From Acidobacteriota bacterium (GTDB lineage Bacteria; Acidobacteriota; Terriglobia; Bryobacterales; Bryobacteraceae), in assembly GCA_021778335.1 (NCBI GenBank), contig JAJYCN010000018.1:1-33522 (forward strand): DNA of 33,522 bases, given 5' to 3'. Under the pieces are notes generated by a model. The model made no database searches and was not told the origin of the DNA. It was given only the letters and a program-made list of their open reading frames with translations. Every line of letters starts with the position of its first letter. Position 1 is the stretch's first letter. Position numbers and translations under genes: made by a program. Shown here in pieces: positions 1-7,649 of the stretch.

Positions 1-249
1 CCCGTTCCAGAACGCCAGCGCAAAACACAGCCGCTGGTGGTTGTCGCAGATCCCCAGAATCCCGTCTTCCGTCCACCGGTACGCCCGCAAATGCGAGTGG
101 TCGAACGGAAAAGACTCCCAGGCATTCCCGTCCGCGCTGTAATCCTCCCGCGGATTCCCCCAACTCCTCTCGCTCAGGTAAGGTCCCCACCGCCGCCAGT
201 GCTTCGTCCGTCTCACCGCCTCAATAACACGATCTCGTTCCGCGGGCAT
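1..249 (-). CDS. GH63-like glucosidase, N-terminal part (cut by window edge)
   Basis: The minus strand is open from an ATG at 249 to the left edge, giving 83 residues of an N-terminus. Residues 18-44 carry [15 protein letters not shown] followed by [11 protein letters not shown], and residues 70-83 read [14 protein letters not shown]. This block is characteristic of the bacterial MGH1/GH63-like glucosidases (mannosyl-oligosaccharide glucosidase relatives), large cytoplasmic alpha-glucosidases of the (alpha/alpha)6 type. The catalytic acids lie further downstream and are outside the window, so activity cannot be judged. No signal peptide is visible. The gene follows the DUF4097-like gene on the same strand after about 107 nt that contain the heptad repeat, so co-transcription is possible but not shown. 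I am confident of the family and less so of the substrate. Confidence 0.8.
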   Translation of the reverse strand, partial: MPAERDRVIEAVRRTKHWRRWGPYLSERSWGNPREDYSADGNAWESFPFDHSHLRAYRWTEDGILGICDNHQRLCFALAFWNG

Positions 250-312
250 ACGTCCTAGAGGACCACACCCCACACCCCCGCGCAACACCGCGCGAACCAC
301 CCGCCCCAGCCC

Positions 313-390
313 TCAGTCTCCCGGCGCCCGCCTTCTGTCTTCCGGCTTCTTGCTTCTCACTCCCGGCTTCTGTCTCCCGGCTTCTCGCTC
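313..390. repeat. Degenerate 7-nt tandem repeat array (locus 1)
   Basis: About eleven head-to-tail heptads can be read on the plus strand, alternating between TCCCGGC-like and TTCTGTC-like units (for example TCCCGGC TTCTGTC at 361-374, then the same TCCCGGC and a TTCTCGC unit). On the minus strand they read GCCGGGA and GACAGAA. The array overlaps the 3' end of the DUF4097-like gene, whose last dozen codons and stop codon lie inside it. A second array of the same family lies at 17781-17828. Confidence 0.75.
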
Positions 391-1208
391 CGAATCCCCA
401 CATCCCCCCCGCGCGTCTTCACCGAAAACACCCCTCCTCCCCCATTCACCTTCGACCGCAAGCCCGGAACCCCCGCCGCCCGCACCCCAGCCGCCGGCAG
501 ATCCACAGTCACCTTCCCTTCAAACGTCCCCACATGCAGGTTGCACTTCAGCCCCGCGGGAATCTGCAAATGGACCGGCCCGTTCCCGTTATGGATCCGC
601 CACACCGCTTTCGCCGCAATCGCCGAATCCGTCTCAATCTCCCCGCGAACCTCCCCATCCATCGTCCGCACGTTCAGCCGGTCGAACCTCCCGCCAAAAT
701 GCACGGAGCCATCCCCCGACCGCGCATCCAGCGACCCATCCATCCGCAACGCCTCAATTCCCCCGTTGTCCGTAATAAGCTTCACATCGCCGCCAAAATG
801 ATCCGCCGATATCGTCCCTTTCCCCGTCCGCGCCGTAACATTCATCCGCCGCGGCACAATCACATCCATCTCGATCGAACGCTCGCCGATCCCAAAAAAC
901 TCCTGCTCACCCTGAACCCCCACGTCCAGTACATCCCCCGTGCGTTGATCCATCACCTCAACTCCGCCCGGACCAATGGTCCACCCCCGCGTCGTCACCC
1001 GCACTTCAATCCAGGAAACATCTCCGCCCCGTACTAGCACATTTCCACTGACTGTACCGAGCCGAAGCAGCGCCGGAGCAGGCCCCTCGAACTTCTTGAA
1101 CCACTCCGCGCCCCGTGCCGGGATCCACAAAAGCGCCACGACTGTAATTAGTCGTACACCCGCGCCAACTCGCCTGTGCCGCCATTTCTGGATTTGCCGA
1201 TCTTTCAT
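357..1208 (-). CDS. Secreted DUF4097-like beta-strand repeat protein
   Basis: The protein is 283 aa from the ATG at 1208, which has a GAGGG ribosome site just upstream; an in-frame ATG at 1253 would add 15 residues. A basic N-terminus and hydrophobic stretch (about residues 14-33, ending IPARGA) look like a signal peptide or anchor. The rest is a run of short beta-strand repeats of the type LRLGTVSGNVLVRGGD, ARTGKGTISADHFGGDV and ARSGDGSVHFGGRF, each with a glycine turn. This is the pattern of the DUF4097 / adhesin-like beta-helix family, whose biochemical role is not established; members often accompany anti-sigma or membrane-stress genes, but none is present here. The C-terminus (IRSEKPGDRSRE) is encoded by the heptad repeat and is probably not part of the original fold. 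Confidence 0.75.
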   Translation of the reverse strand: MKDRQIQKWRHRRVGAGVRLITVVALLWIPARGAEWFKKFEGPAPALLRLGTVSGNVLVRGGDVSWIEVRVTTRGWTIGPGGVEVMDQRTGDVLDVGVQGEQEFFGIGERSIEMDVIVPRRMNVTARTGKGTISADHFGGDVKLITDNGGIEALRMDGSLDARSGDGSVHFGGRFDRLNVRTMDGEVRGEIETDSAIAAKAVWRIHNGNGPVHLQIPAGLKCNLHVGTFEGKVTVDLPAAGVRAAGVPGLRSKVNGGGGVFSVKTRGGDVGIRSEKPGDRSRE

Positions 1209-1550
1209 CTGCCCTCGCCATTCTATCGAATCGCGACCACCCGTTTTCCCCATCCGCCAGTGAATGCAAGCCTTTGCATAATCGCTAGTTTCTTTTGATT
1301 ACTGATCTTCATTCTAAATTTACTTGACTCCCGCTCAATTCTCAGTTAGAAGTAGTGAAGCATTTCTCGCTGTAACGCGTTGGGGAGTACCTGAAGAATA
1401 CGGACGGTGGTTTGTATCATGTGATGCACACGTGAACATAACCGCTCGAATGAAAGGGAAGTAGGCGCATCTCTCCTGGCAGGCCACGCAGATGGCAACA
1501 GGGTACGTGTGTCGCTTGTGTCAATCGAAACGGATAGAGAGGGGTGAACC
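1209..1550. other. Intergenic region upstream of the first TonB receptor
   Basis: These 342 nt separate divergent genes and hold no convincing ORF. The base composition is clearly lower in GC than the flanks around 1280-1360, as expected for promoters. Apart from the promoter-like hexamers at 1324-1352 I see a CATGTG/CACGTG pair near 1418-1434 that could be a weak operator, but nothing I can assign. Confidence 0.5.
1324..1352 (+). promoter_or_regulatory. Possible sigma-70 promoter for the TonB receptor
   Basis: TTGACT (1324-1329) and TAGAAG (1347-1352) are separated by 17 nt in the AT-richest part of the intergenic region. They match the -35 and -10 consensus at 5/6 and 4/6 positions. The start codon is about 200 nt downstream, implying a long leader, so this is only a candidate. 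Confidence 0.3.
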
Positions 1551-4500
1551 ATGAGGTTCTTTCGGAAGTTCCAGGCCATCATTCTGCCTGTCTTGCTTGC
1601 CTTCTGCTTGGCAAGTTTCCTACACGCTCAGTCTGACGTCGGCTCCATCGTCGGTTTTGTTAAAGATCCGACAGGCGCCGTCATTCCAAACGCCAAAGTC
1701 ACGGTAAAAAGCGAAAGCACCGGCCAGACATTCAGCATAACCACCGATGCATCGGGCCACTATACGGTGACCAACCTTCAGCCCGGCAGTTATACCGTCA
1801 CCGCGGAAGCCACCGGTTTCAAGACATTCACCAGTACAAGCAACAAGCTGAACGCCAACAGCACCTTGTCGCTCGACGCCGCCATGGCCGTCGGGGCTGC
1901 AAGCCAAACCGTCGAGGTCAGCGCCTCCGCTTCGCTGCTGCAAACCGAGTCCGCCGCCGTGCAAAACAACGTCAGCGCCTCCCAGATTCAGGGCCAGGAA
2001 TTGAACGGCCGCAACCCGCTCTTCATGGCGCAGTTGACTCCCGGCGTCCGCAGCGGAGCCAGTTTCGGCGACTTTAACTTCGGCCTGACCAACGCCGGCC
2101 TCAACATCAACGGCACCCGCCAGATGGACACCATGATCTATCAGGACGGCGCGCCGGCCACCCGCACCCGCGGCAATGGCACCAGCATCGGCGTCCCCAT
2201 CGTCAACTCCACCCAGGAAATCCAGGTTCTCACTACGGATTTCTCCGCCGAATACGGCGGCTCCGGCGGCGGCCAGGTCCGCATCGTCAGCAAAGGCGGC
2301 ACCTCCCAGTTCCACGGCGACGCCTTCGAATACTTCCGCAACTCCGACATGAACGCCAACCAGTGGGGCCGCAACCTCAGCAAGAGTACCGACTTCGCCC
2401 CGCCCTTCCGCTACAACCAGTTCGGCTATAGCATCGGCGGCCCCGTCGCGATCCCCGGCGTCTTCGATAAATGGCGGAATAAGTTCTTCTTCTTCATCGC
2501 CGACCAGTGGACGCGTTACCGCTTCACAGATACCCAAACCCAGGCCGTCCCCACCGCCCTCATGCGTCAGGGCAATTTCAGCGAGTTGCTAGGCCCCAAC
2601 CCCTGGTACAAGGGCGTAACTCCCATCTACGAACCTGGTACCTGCGCCGTCAAAGGCTCCGCCAGTTGCGCGCCCTACCCCGGCAATATCATCCCTCAGA
2701 GCCAACTCAGCCACAACGGCATGGCCATTCTCAACGCTTACCCCGGCCCCACGCCAGGCTTCCTCTCTGGATCACAGAACTGGATCGCTCAGGCCGCCCA
2801 CCCCATCAACCAGAATCAAGGCAACTACAACGGCGACATCATCCCGAACGACAAGAACCACATCGAGATCCGCCGCCAGGACTATGGCTGGTTCGAGTAC
2901 CAGCCCTTCGACCAGGGCTCGGGCCTCACCAGCAAATACTTCAAGCGTCCCAACCAGACCAACGCCATCGGCTGGACTTATACCATTAGCCCAACCATGG
3001 TCAACGAAGCCCGCGCCACCCTCAGCGTCGACGACGTCTACATCCCCGTCGACACCACCAAGCCCGGCTTCGACCGGTCTCAGTTCGGCATCGATTATCC
3101 GTATATCTTCCCCCAGGGCAAAGATATCAACGGTAAGATTCCCACTGTCCAGATTCCCAACTTCTACGGCCTCTCCGGCGGCCCCTATCCGTCCCACTCC
3201 CAGGGCATCTACTGGACTTACTCCGACAGCTTGACCAAAGTCTGGAACAACCACACCTTCAAGTTCGGTCTCTACTTCGACCGCAGCGGTGAGGACGACC
3301 GCGACCAGATCAACGTCGCCACCGTCCCCGGCGGCAGCAGCAATCAGAACGGTACCTTCCAGTTCACCGACGCCCGTTCCGGCTTGGGCGCAACCTCCGG
3401 CGTCGGCATCGCCAACCTGGCTCTCGGCCTCGCCGACAGCTACACCGAAATCGGTCCCCGCGCCTACACCATCTGGCGCAGTAACCTCTGGGAATGGTTC
3501 GCCCAGGACTCCTGGAAGGTCACCCCGAAACTCACCGTCGAATACGGCGTCCGCGACACCATCACACCCCCTTACCACGCTCTCTGGGGAAACGCCGATT
3601 ACTTCGATCCGTCGCTCTATAACACGTCCCAGGCCGTTCGGCTTAACCCGGCCAACGGTAACGTCTTCGTCGGCACCGGCAACCAGTACAACGGCGTCGT
3701 CATCCCCGGCTTGAGCGGCTTCCCGAGCAACGCCCTCGGCCACGGCGTCACCCAGGCCGGAACCACCACTTACAACGGCCTGTTCAACCCGAACCTCCCG
3801 CAGGGCTTCGTCAACACCTACAACATGTTCCAGCCCCGCCTCGGCATCGCCTACCAGGCCACCACGAACACCGTTATCCGCGCGGGCTTCGGCGCCTTCG
3901 TCACCCACAATCCCGTGCTTGACAACGTCTTCCCCGGCGGCAACTCGCCCTTCCAGCCCTTCGTCACCGTCACCAACGTATCGGTCGACAACCCGGCCGC
4001 GGCCCTCAGCTCCAACATCGCCGCCCCGATTACTCTCACCACCTACGCGCAGAACACCAAGCCGCCCGAGGTCTATAGCTGGAACTTCACCGTCCAACAG
4101 CAACTGCCCTGGAAATTGGTGCTCCAGGCCGCCTACGTCGGTAACCGTGGCGTAAACGAGTGGGAGGTCTTCGACATCAACCAACCCACCGTCGGCGCCC
4201 TGCTCGCCAACCCCGGCGTCAGCGCCAACTACCTGCGTCCTTACAAAGGCTTCGCCGCCATCCAGCAGGAGCAGAGCGCGGGTACCTCCCGCTACAACTC
4301 CCTGCAAATGGACCTGAGCCGCCGCTTCAGCAACGGCATCATGTTCGATTTCGCCTACACGCTCTCCAAGAGCATGGATAACAGTTCCGCTTATCGCGAC
4401 ATCGTTCCTGACACCTACAACACCAGCAACCTCTGGGGACCGTCCACCTTCGATACCCGGAACGTCGGCATCCTCACCCTCAGCTATGAACTGCCCTTTT

Positions 4501-5039
4501 TCAAGGGAGCCAAGAACCTGACCGAGAAGATGCTGGGCGGCTGGACGATTAACACCATCTTCCAGGCCCAGTCTGGCACGCCTTGCAGCGTCGTCTACAA
4601 CAACGACTACGCGGGCGTCGGCGAGGTTGGCAATATGGACTGTAGCGGCAACGGCCAGTACTGGGCCATGAGCGGCACGCCCACCATCATCGGCGGCTTC
4701 GCCGGTCCCACCGGCGGCGGATCAAAGTGGTTCAGCCCGACAAACTCGAGCGGCGCGCCGATCTTCACCCCACCCGCCCCGGGTACCTTCGTCCTCCAGA
4801 ACGGTGTCCGCGACTCCATCTACAATCCCGGTTTCGTCGATTGGAACCTCGGTCTATACAAGATCTTCGCCATCAACGAACGGACCGGCGTCGAGTTCCG
4901 CGCCGAAGCCTACGATGTCGACAACCACCCGAACCTCGGCGGCGTGAACTTCAACCCCACGTCCTCCCAGTTCGGCGACGTGACCGGCAAAACCGGCCTC
5001 TCGCGCAACCTGCAGCTCTCGCTGCGCTACTACTTCTAA
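1551..5039 (+). CDS. Oar-like TonB-dependent outer-membrane receptor
   Basis: The protein is 1162 aa, the usual size for acidobacterial Oar-type receptors. The ATG follows a GAGAGGGG ribosome site. Residues 1-27 are a signal peptide ending in a hydrophobic core and LHAQ. Residues about 29-112 form a carboxypeptidase-regulatory-like (CarboxypepD_reg) beta-sandwich (GSIVGFVKDPTGAVIPNAKV). A plug region follows (about 125-250, with LNGRNPLFMAQLTPGVRSG), then a long beta-barrel ending in the outer-membrane signature LSLRYYF with a terminal Phe. Such receptors import substrates, probably oligosaccharides or peptides, across the outer membrane using TonB-ExbBD energy; the ligand cannot be told from sequence. 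There is no SusD-like partner, consistent with the phylum. The gene is monocistronic, with a terminator at 5063-5109. Confidence 0.92.
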   Translation: MRFFRKFQAIILPVLLAFCLASFLHAQSDVGSIVGFVKDPTGAVIPNAKVTVKSESTGQTFSITTDASGHYTVTNLQPGSYTVTAEATGFKTFTSTSNKLNANSTLSLDAAMAVGAASQTVEVSASASLLQTESAAVQNNVSASQIQGQELNGRNPLFMAQLTPGVRSGASFGDFNFGLTNAGLNINGTRQMDTMIYQDGAPATRTRGNGTSIGVPIVNSTQEIQVLTTDFSAEYGGSGGGQVRIVSKGGTSQFHGDAFEYFRNSDMNANQWGRNLSKSTDFAPPFRYNQFGYSIGGPVAIPGVFDKWRNKFFFFIADQWTRYRFTDTQTQAVPTALMRQGNFSELLGPNPWYKGVTPIYEPGTCAVKGSASCAPYPGNIIPQSQLSHNGMAILNAYPGPTPGFLSGSQNWIAQAAHPINQNQGNYNGDIIPNDKNHIEIRRQDYGWFEYQPFDQGSGLTSKYFKRPNQTNAIGWTYTISPTMVNEARATLSVDDVYIPVDTTKPGFDRSQFGIDYPYIFPQGKDINGKIPTVQIPNFYGLSGGPYPSHSQGIYWTYSDSLTKVWNNHTFKFGLYFDRSGEDDRDQINVATVPGGSSNQNGTFQFTDARSGLGATSGVGIANLALGLADSYTEIGPRAYTIWRSNLWEWFAQDSWKVTPKLTVEYGVRDTITPPYHALWGNADYFDPSLYNTSQAVRLNPANGNVFVGTGNQYNGVVIPGLSGFPSNALGHGVTQAGTTTYNGLFNPNLPQGFVNTYNMFQPRLGIAYQATTNTVIRAGFGAFVTHNPVLDNVFPGGNSPFQPFVTVTNVSVDNPAAALSSNIAAPITLTTYAQNTKPPEVYSWNFTVQQQLPWKLVLQAAYVGNRGVNEWEVFDINQPTVGALLANPGVSANYLRPYKGFAAIQQEQSAGTSRYNSLQMDLSRRFSNGIMFDFAYTLSKSMDNSSAYRDIVPDTYNTSNLWGPSTFDTRNVGILTLSYELPFFKGAKNLTEKMLGGWTINTIFQAQSGTPCSVVYNNDYAGVGEVGNMDCSGNGQYWAMSGTPTIIGGFAGPTGGGSKWFSPTNSSGAPIFTPPAPGTFVLQNGVRDSIYNPGFVDWNLGLYKIFAINERTGVEFRAEAYDVDNHPNLGGVNFNPTSSQFGDVTGKTGLSRNLQLSLRYYF

Positions 5040-5062
5040 CCCACAACCCCTGACCCGAAACC

Positions 5063-5109
5063 AAGGGCGGTGTGGAGCTTACCCGGCTCCTCACCGCCCT
5101 TCTTCTTTT
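5063..5109 (+). terminator. Rho-independent terminator after the TonB receptor
   Basis: AAGGGCGGTG (5063-5072) pairs perfectly with CACCGCCCTT (5092-5101). After a single T/T mismatch, GGAGC (5074-5078) pairs with GCTCC (5086-5090) around a 7-nt loop. The stem is followed by the T-rich tract CTTCTTTT. It lies 24 nt after the receptor stop codon and separates it from the hxlR operon. Confidence 0.88.
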
Positions 5110-5122
5110 GACCCGGATTTTT

Positions 5123-5143
5123 TTACTTGCTTTTCGCAAGTAA
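5123..5143. promoter_or_regulatory. Palindromic operator, probably bound by the HxlR regulator
   Basis: TTACTTGC (5123-5130) and GCAAGTAA (5136-5143) form a perfect 8-bp inverted repeat with a 5-nt spacer, just upstream of the hxlR gene. ACTTGC/GCAAGT half-sites of this kind are common in front of HxlR (DUF24) regulators, which bind as dimers and usually repress their own or adjacent genes. TTGACC at 5108-5113 could be a -35 box immediately before it, so binding would block the promoter. Autoregulation is inferred. Confidence 0.7.
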
Positions 5144-5162
5144 CACTGGTACCCTGAAACCC

Positions 5163-5705
5163 GTGGCTGGAAGGCAGAAAAAGCCCCGCTCCGGCTGCCC
5201 GGTGAGTGTCTCCTTGGAGATCTTCGGCGACCGCTGGTCGCTCCTCATCATTCGGGACGTTATGGTGCGCGCCTACCGAACCTTCAAGGAGTTCCAGACC
5301 TCGGGCGAGGGGATTGCATCCAACATCCTCGCCGCCCGCCTCCGCAACCTCCAGGCCCACGGCATCATCACCGCCGAATCCACCAATGCCGACGCCCGCA
5401 GCATCCATTACCGCCTCACCGAAAAAGGCATCGATCTCGCCCCTCTGTTACTCGAATTACTCATCTGGGGCACAAAGCACGAAGATACCGGCGCGCCCTG
5501 CGCGATAATCGGCCGGATGGAACAAAATCGCGCCTCCGTCCTAGCCGAAGTTCGCCGCCGCTGGCGGGACCGCGATCCCGAACCCTTTCTGCCCCCGTTC
5601 TCAAACGAGGGCGCCAAACCAACCCGCAACCCCTTTCCGCCCCCGTCCCCAAACGGCGGCCGCAAACCAACCCGCGCCAAGCGCAAATCAGGAGGAGAAA
5701 AGTGA
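5163..5705 (+). CDS. HxlR-family winged-helix transcriptional regulator
   Basis: I chose the GTG at 5163 (180 aa) because HxlR proteins normally begin about ten residues before the conserved Cys-Pro, and because the upstream TTG at 5127 would lie inside the operator palindrome. Residues 11-30 ([20 protein letters not shown]) and 49-65 ([17 protein letters not shown]) are the classic HxlR winged-helix signature; Cys12 is the residue used for redox or electrophile sensing in related regulators. The core ends near residue 138. The last 40 residues are a Pro- and Lys-rich tail made of two 16-residue copies beginning PFLPPF and PFPPPS, unusual for the family. The stop codon overlaps the GTG of the next gene, so the regulator is translationally coupled to it. 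It likely controls this operon. Confidence 0.9.
   Translation: MAGRQKKPRSGCPVSVSLEIFGDRWSLLIIRDVMVRAYRTFKEFQTSGEGIASNILAARLRNLQAHGIITAESTNADARSIHYRLTEKGIDLAPLLLELLIWGTKHEDTGAPCAIIGRMEQNRASVLAEVRRRWRDRDPEPFLPPFSNEGAKPTRNPFPPPSPNGGRKPTRAKRKSGGEK
5583..5678 (+). repeat. 48-bp tandem duplication inside hxlR
   Basis: Two adjacent in-frame 48-nt units (5583-5630 and 5631-5678) both start CCCTTTC and both hold AAACCAACCCGC near the end. Each has a near-palindromic core: GCCCCCGTT and AACGAGGGC in the first, GCCCCCGT and ACGGCGGC in the second. They encode the two copies of the proline-rich tail of the regulator. The copies have diverged in about a fifth of positions. Confidence 0.7.
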
Positions 5706-6817
5706 GTGGAGTCCGCGTATTAGTCGGAACGCGCAAAGGCGCGTTCATTCTCGAATCCGACGGCAAACGAAAGAATTGGACCGTCAATGGCCCGCACTTC
5801 GCCGGCTGGGAGCTGTATCACCTCAAAGGCTCGCCCGCCGACCCCAACCGCATCTACGCCTCGCAGTCTTCCGGCTGGTTCGGCCAGATGGTCCAGCGCT
5901 CCAGCGATGGCGGAAAAACCTGGGAGACCGTCGGCAATAAGTTCGTCTACGAAGGCGTCACCGGCACTCACGAGTGGTACGACGGCACGCCGCACCCTTG
6001 GGAGTTCAAGCGCGTCTGGCACTTAGAGCCCTCCCTCACCGACCCCGACACCGTCTACGCAGGAGTCGAGGACGCCGCCTTCTTTCACACCACCGACGCC
6101 GGCCAGACCTGGCGGGAACTCCCCGGCCTCCGCAACCACGGCACAGGCTCCAAATGGATGCCCGGCGCCGGCGGCCTCGGCCTCCACACCATCCTGCTCG
6201 ACCCCACCAACCCAAAGCGCATCTACATCGCCATCTCCGCCGCCGGCGCCTTCCGCACCGACGACGGCGGCGCCACCTGGAAAGCCATCAACCAGGGCCT
6301 GCGCAGCCAGTACATCCCCGACCCCACCGCCGAAATCGGCCACTGCGTCCACCACATGGCGCTCCATGGCTCCCGCCCCAACACCCTGTTCATGCAGAAG
6401 CACTGGGACATCATGCGCACCGATAACGCCGGCGATCTCTGGACCGAAGTAAGCGGCAACTTACCCACCGACTTCGGCTTCTGCATCGACGTCCACGCCC
6501 ACGAGCCCGAAACCATCTACGTCGTCCCCATCAAGAGCGACTCCGAACACTTCCCCATCGGCGGCAAACTCCGCGTCTGGCGCAGCCGCACCGGCGGCAA
6601 CGAATGGGAAGAACTCAGCAAGGGCCTCCCGCCGGATAACTGCTACGTCGACGTACTCCGCGACGCCATGGCCGTCGATTCGCTCGACTCCTGCGGCATC
6701 TACTTCGGCACCACCGGCGGCCAGGTCTTCGTCTCCCCCGACTCCGGCGACACCTGGACCTCCATTGTCGAGCATCTCCCGGCCGTACTCTCCGTCGAGG
6801 TCCAGACGCTCAAGTGA
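5702..6817 (+). CDS. BNR/Asp-box beta-propeller protein
   Basis: The protein is 371 aa, starting at a GTG that overlaps the hxlR stop (GTGA) and follows a strong GGAGGAG ribosome site. It contains five Asp-box-like turns: SSDGGKTW (67-74), TTDAGQTW (130-137), RTDDGGATW (185-193), RTDNAGDLW (239-247) and SPDSGDTW (345-352). These mark a sialidase-like or VPS10/YCF48-like beta-propeller. There is no signal peptide and no clear sialidase Arg triad, so a cytoplasmic non-hydrolytic role (binding or scaffold) is as likely as glycosidase activity, despite frequent annotation as exo-alpha-sialidase. It is coupled on both sides, to hxlR and to the MoaD-like gene, which argues that the three products act together. 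The process is unknown. Confidence 0.85.
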   Translation: MSGVRVLVGTRKGAFILESDGKRKNWTVNGPHFAGWELYHLKGSPADPNRIYASQSSGWFGQMVQRSSDGGKTWETVGNKFVYEGVTGTHEWYDGTPHPWEFKRVWHLEPSLTDPDTVYAGVEDAAFFHTTDAGQTWRELPGLRNHGTGSKWMPGAGGLGLHTILLDPTNPKRIYIAISAAGAFRTDDGGATWKAINQGLRSQYIPDPTAEIGHCVHHMALHGSRPNTLFMQKHWDIMRTDNAGDLWTEVSGNLPTDFGFCIDVHAHEPETIYVVPIKSDSEHFPIGGKLRVWRSRTGGNEWEELSKGLPPDNCYVDVLRDAMAVDSLDSCGIYFGTTGGQVFVSPDSGDTWTSIVEHLPAVLSVEVQTLK

Positions 6818-7119
6818 GCACGGCCATCCGCGTCGAGTTACCCGCCCACTTACGCACGCTGGCGCGCGTCAAAGGCGAAGTTACTATCCAGGTGGAGGGT
6901 ACGCCAACCCAGCGTACCCTCCTCGACGCGCTCGAAGCCGCCTACCCGCCGCTGCTCGGCACAATCCGCGACCACACCACCCTCCAGCGCCGCCCGTTCA
7001 TCCGCTTCTTCGCCTGCCAGGAAGACCTGTCCTTCGAATCCATCGACACCCCGCTCCCCGGCCCCGTCCTCACCGGCCACGAACCCTTCTTAGTCATCGG
7101 CGCCATCGCCGGCGGCTAA
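6814..7119 (+). CDS. MoaD/ThiS-type ubiquitin-like sulfur-carrier protein
   Basis: The protein is 101 aa, starting at a GTG overlapping the stop of the propeller gene by GTGA. The sequence has the beta-grasp pattern ([15 protein letters not shown], then [16 protein letters not shown]) and ends in IGAIAGG, giving the exposed C-terminal Gly-Gly needed for adenylation and thiocarboxylate or isopeptide formation. Known relatives donate sulfur for molybdopterin or thiazole synthesis, or modify proteins. No moaE, moeB or thiG gene is near, so a dedicated partner is more likely the propeller protein beside it, or an E1-like enzyme elsewhere. It ends 4 nt inside the convergent DHFR-like gene. The family is confident; the pathway is not assigned. 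Confidence 0.85.
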   Translation: MSTAIRVELPAHLRTLARVKGEVTIQVEGTPTQRTLLDALEAAYPPLLGTIRDHTTLQRRPFIRFFACQEDLSFESIDTPLPGPVLTGHEPFLVIGAIAGG

Positions 7120-7643
7120 CTCCGATCGATCTCGTACTCGCTCTGCACCAGGCCGCCCTTGTAAGTACGTGTCGCGACGTGACGCAGCTTGATGTCCCGC
7201 GGCAGCGGGCCAAACAACGGAATCCCTTCGCCGATGAGCACCGGCACGCGCGTCACGATAAGCCGGTCGATCATTCCAGCGGCCAGAAACCGCTGGATCG
7301 TGATGCCGCCATCAATGTAAGCATGCTGATAGCCGCGGGCTTCAAGCTGTTTCACTATCTCGGAGGGCTCCCCCGGCATCCACTCCACCGCGCCGCCCTT
7401 CACCGCCGAAAAATCGACCGGACGGCTGCTCAGCACCACCACCGGCTTTTTGCCGTAATACCACTGGCCAAAACTCAGCACAACGTCGAACGTCTTCCGT
7501 CCGATCACAACCACATCGACGCTAGAGTAAAACTCTTCGAAGCCGTGCGGCTCCCGCTCACCAGTCTCGAGAAAATCGAGCCCATGGTCCGGCCGGGCGA
7601 GAAACCCGTCCACGCTCACCCCGCAAAATACCGAGAGTTTCAT
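7116..7643 (-). CDS. RibD C-terminal / dihydrofolate-reductase-like protein
   Basis: The protein is 175 aa. The N-terminus MKLSVFCGVSVDGFLARPD, the central VIGRKTFD and the late block YIDGGITIQRFLAAGMIDRL followed by VPVLIGEGIPLFG are the standard signature of the stand-alone RibD_C/DHFR-like family (YwjB/YyaP type). Members bind NADPH and reduce pterin- or pyrimidine-like substrates, but the physiological substrate of the stand-alone forms is mostly unknown. It is the last gene of a minus-strand run, 6 nt after the large helical protein, with AAGG upstream of the ATG. Its stop codon overlaps the stop of the MoaD-like gene by 4 nt. Confidence 0.88.
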   Translation of the reverse strand: MKLSVFCGVSVDGFLARPDHGLDFLETGEREPHGFEEFYSSVDVVVIGRKTFDVVLSFGQWYYGKKPVVVLSSRPVDFSAVKGGAVEWMPGEPSEIVKQLEARGYQHAYIDGGITIQRFLAAGMIDRLIVTRVPVLIGEGIPLFGPLPRDIKLRHVATRTYKGGLVQSEYEIDRS

Positions 7644-7649
7644 GTCACA

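Noticed and set aside
534-1037. Long plus-strand ORFs over the DUF4097-like gene
   Set aside because: They are rich in His, Pro and Arg with no motif, and lie antisense to a coherent secreted protein.
2772-4307. 511-aa minus-strand ORF inside the first TonB receptor
   Set aside because: Its Val/Gly/Asp-rich composition is that of an antisense shadow of high-GC coding DNA; the receptor on the plus strand is unambiguous.
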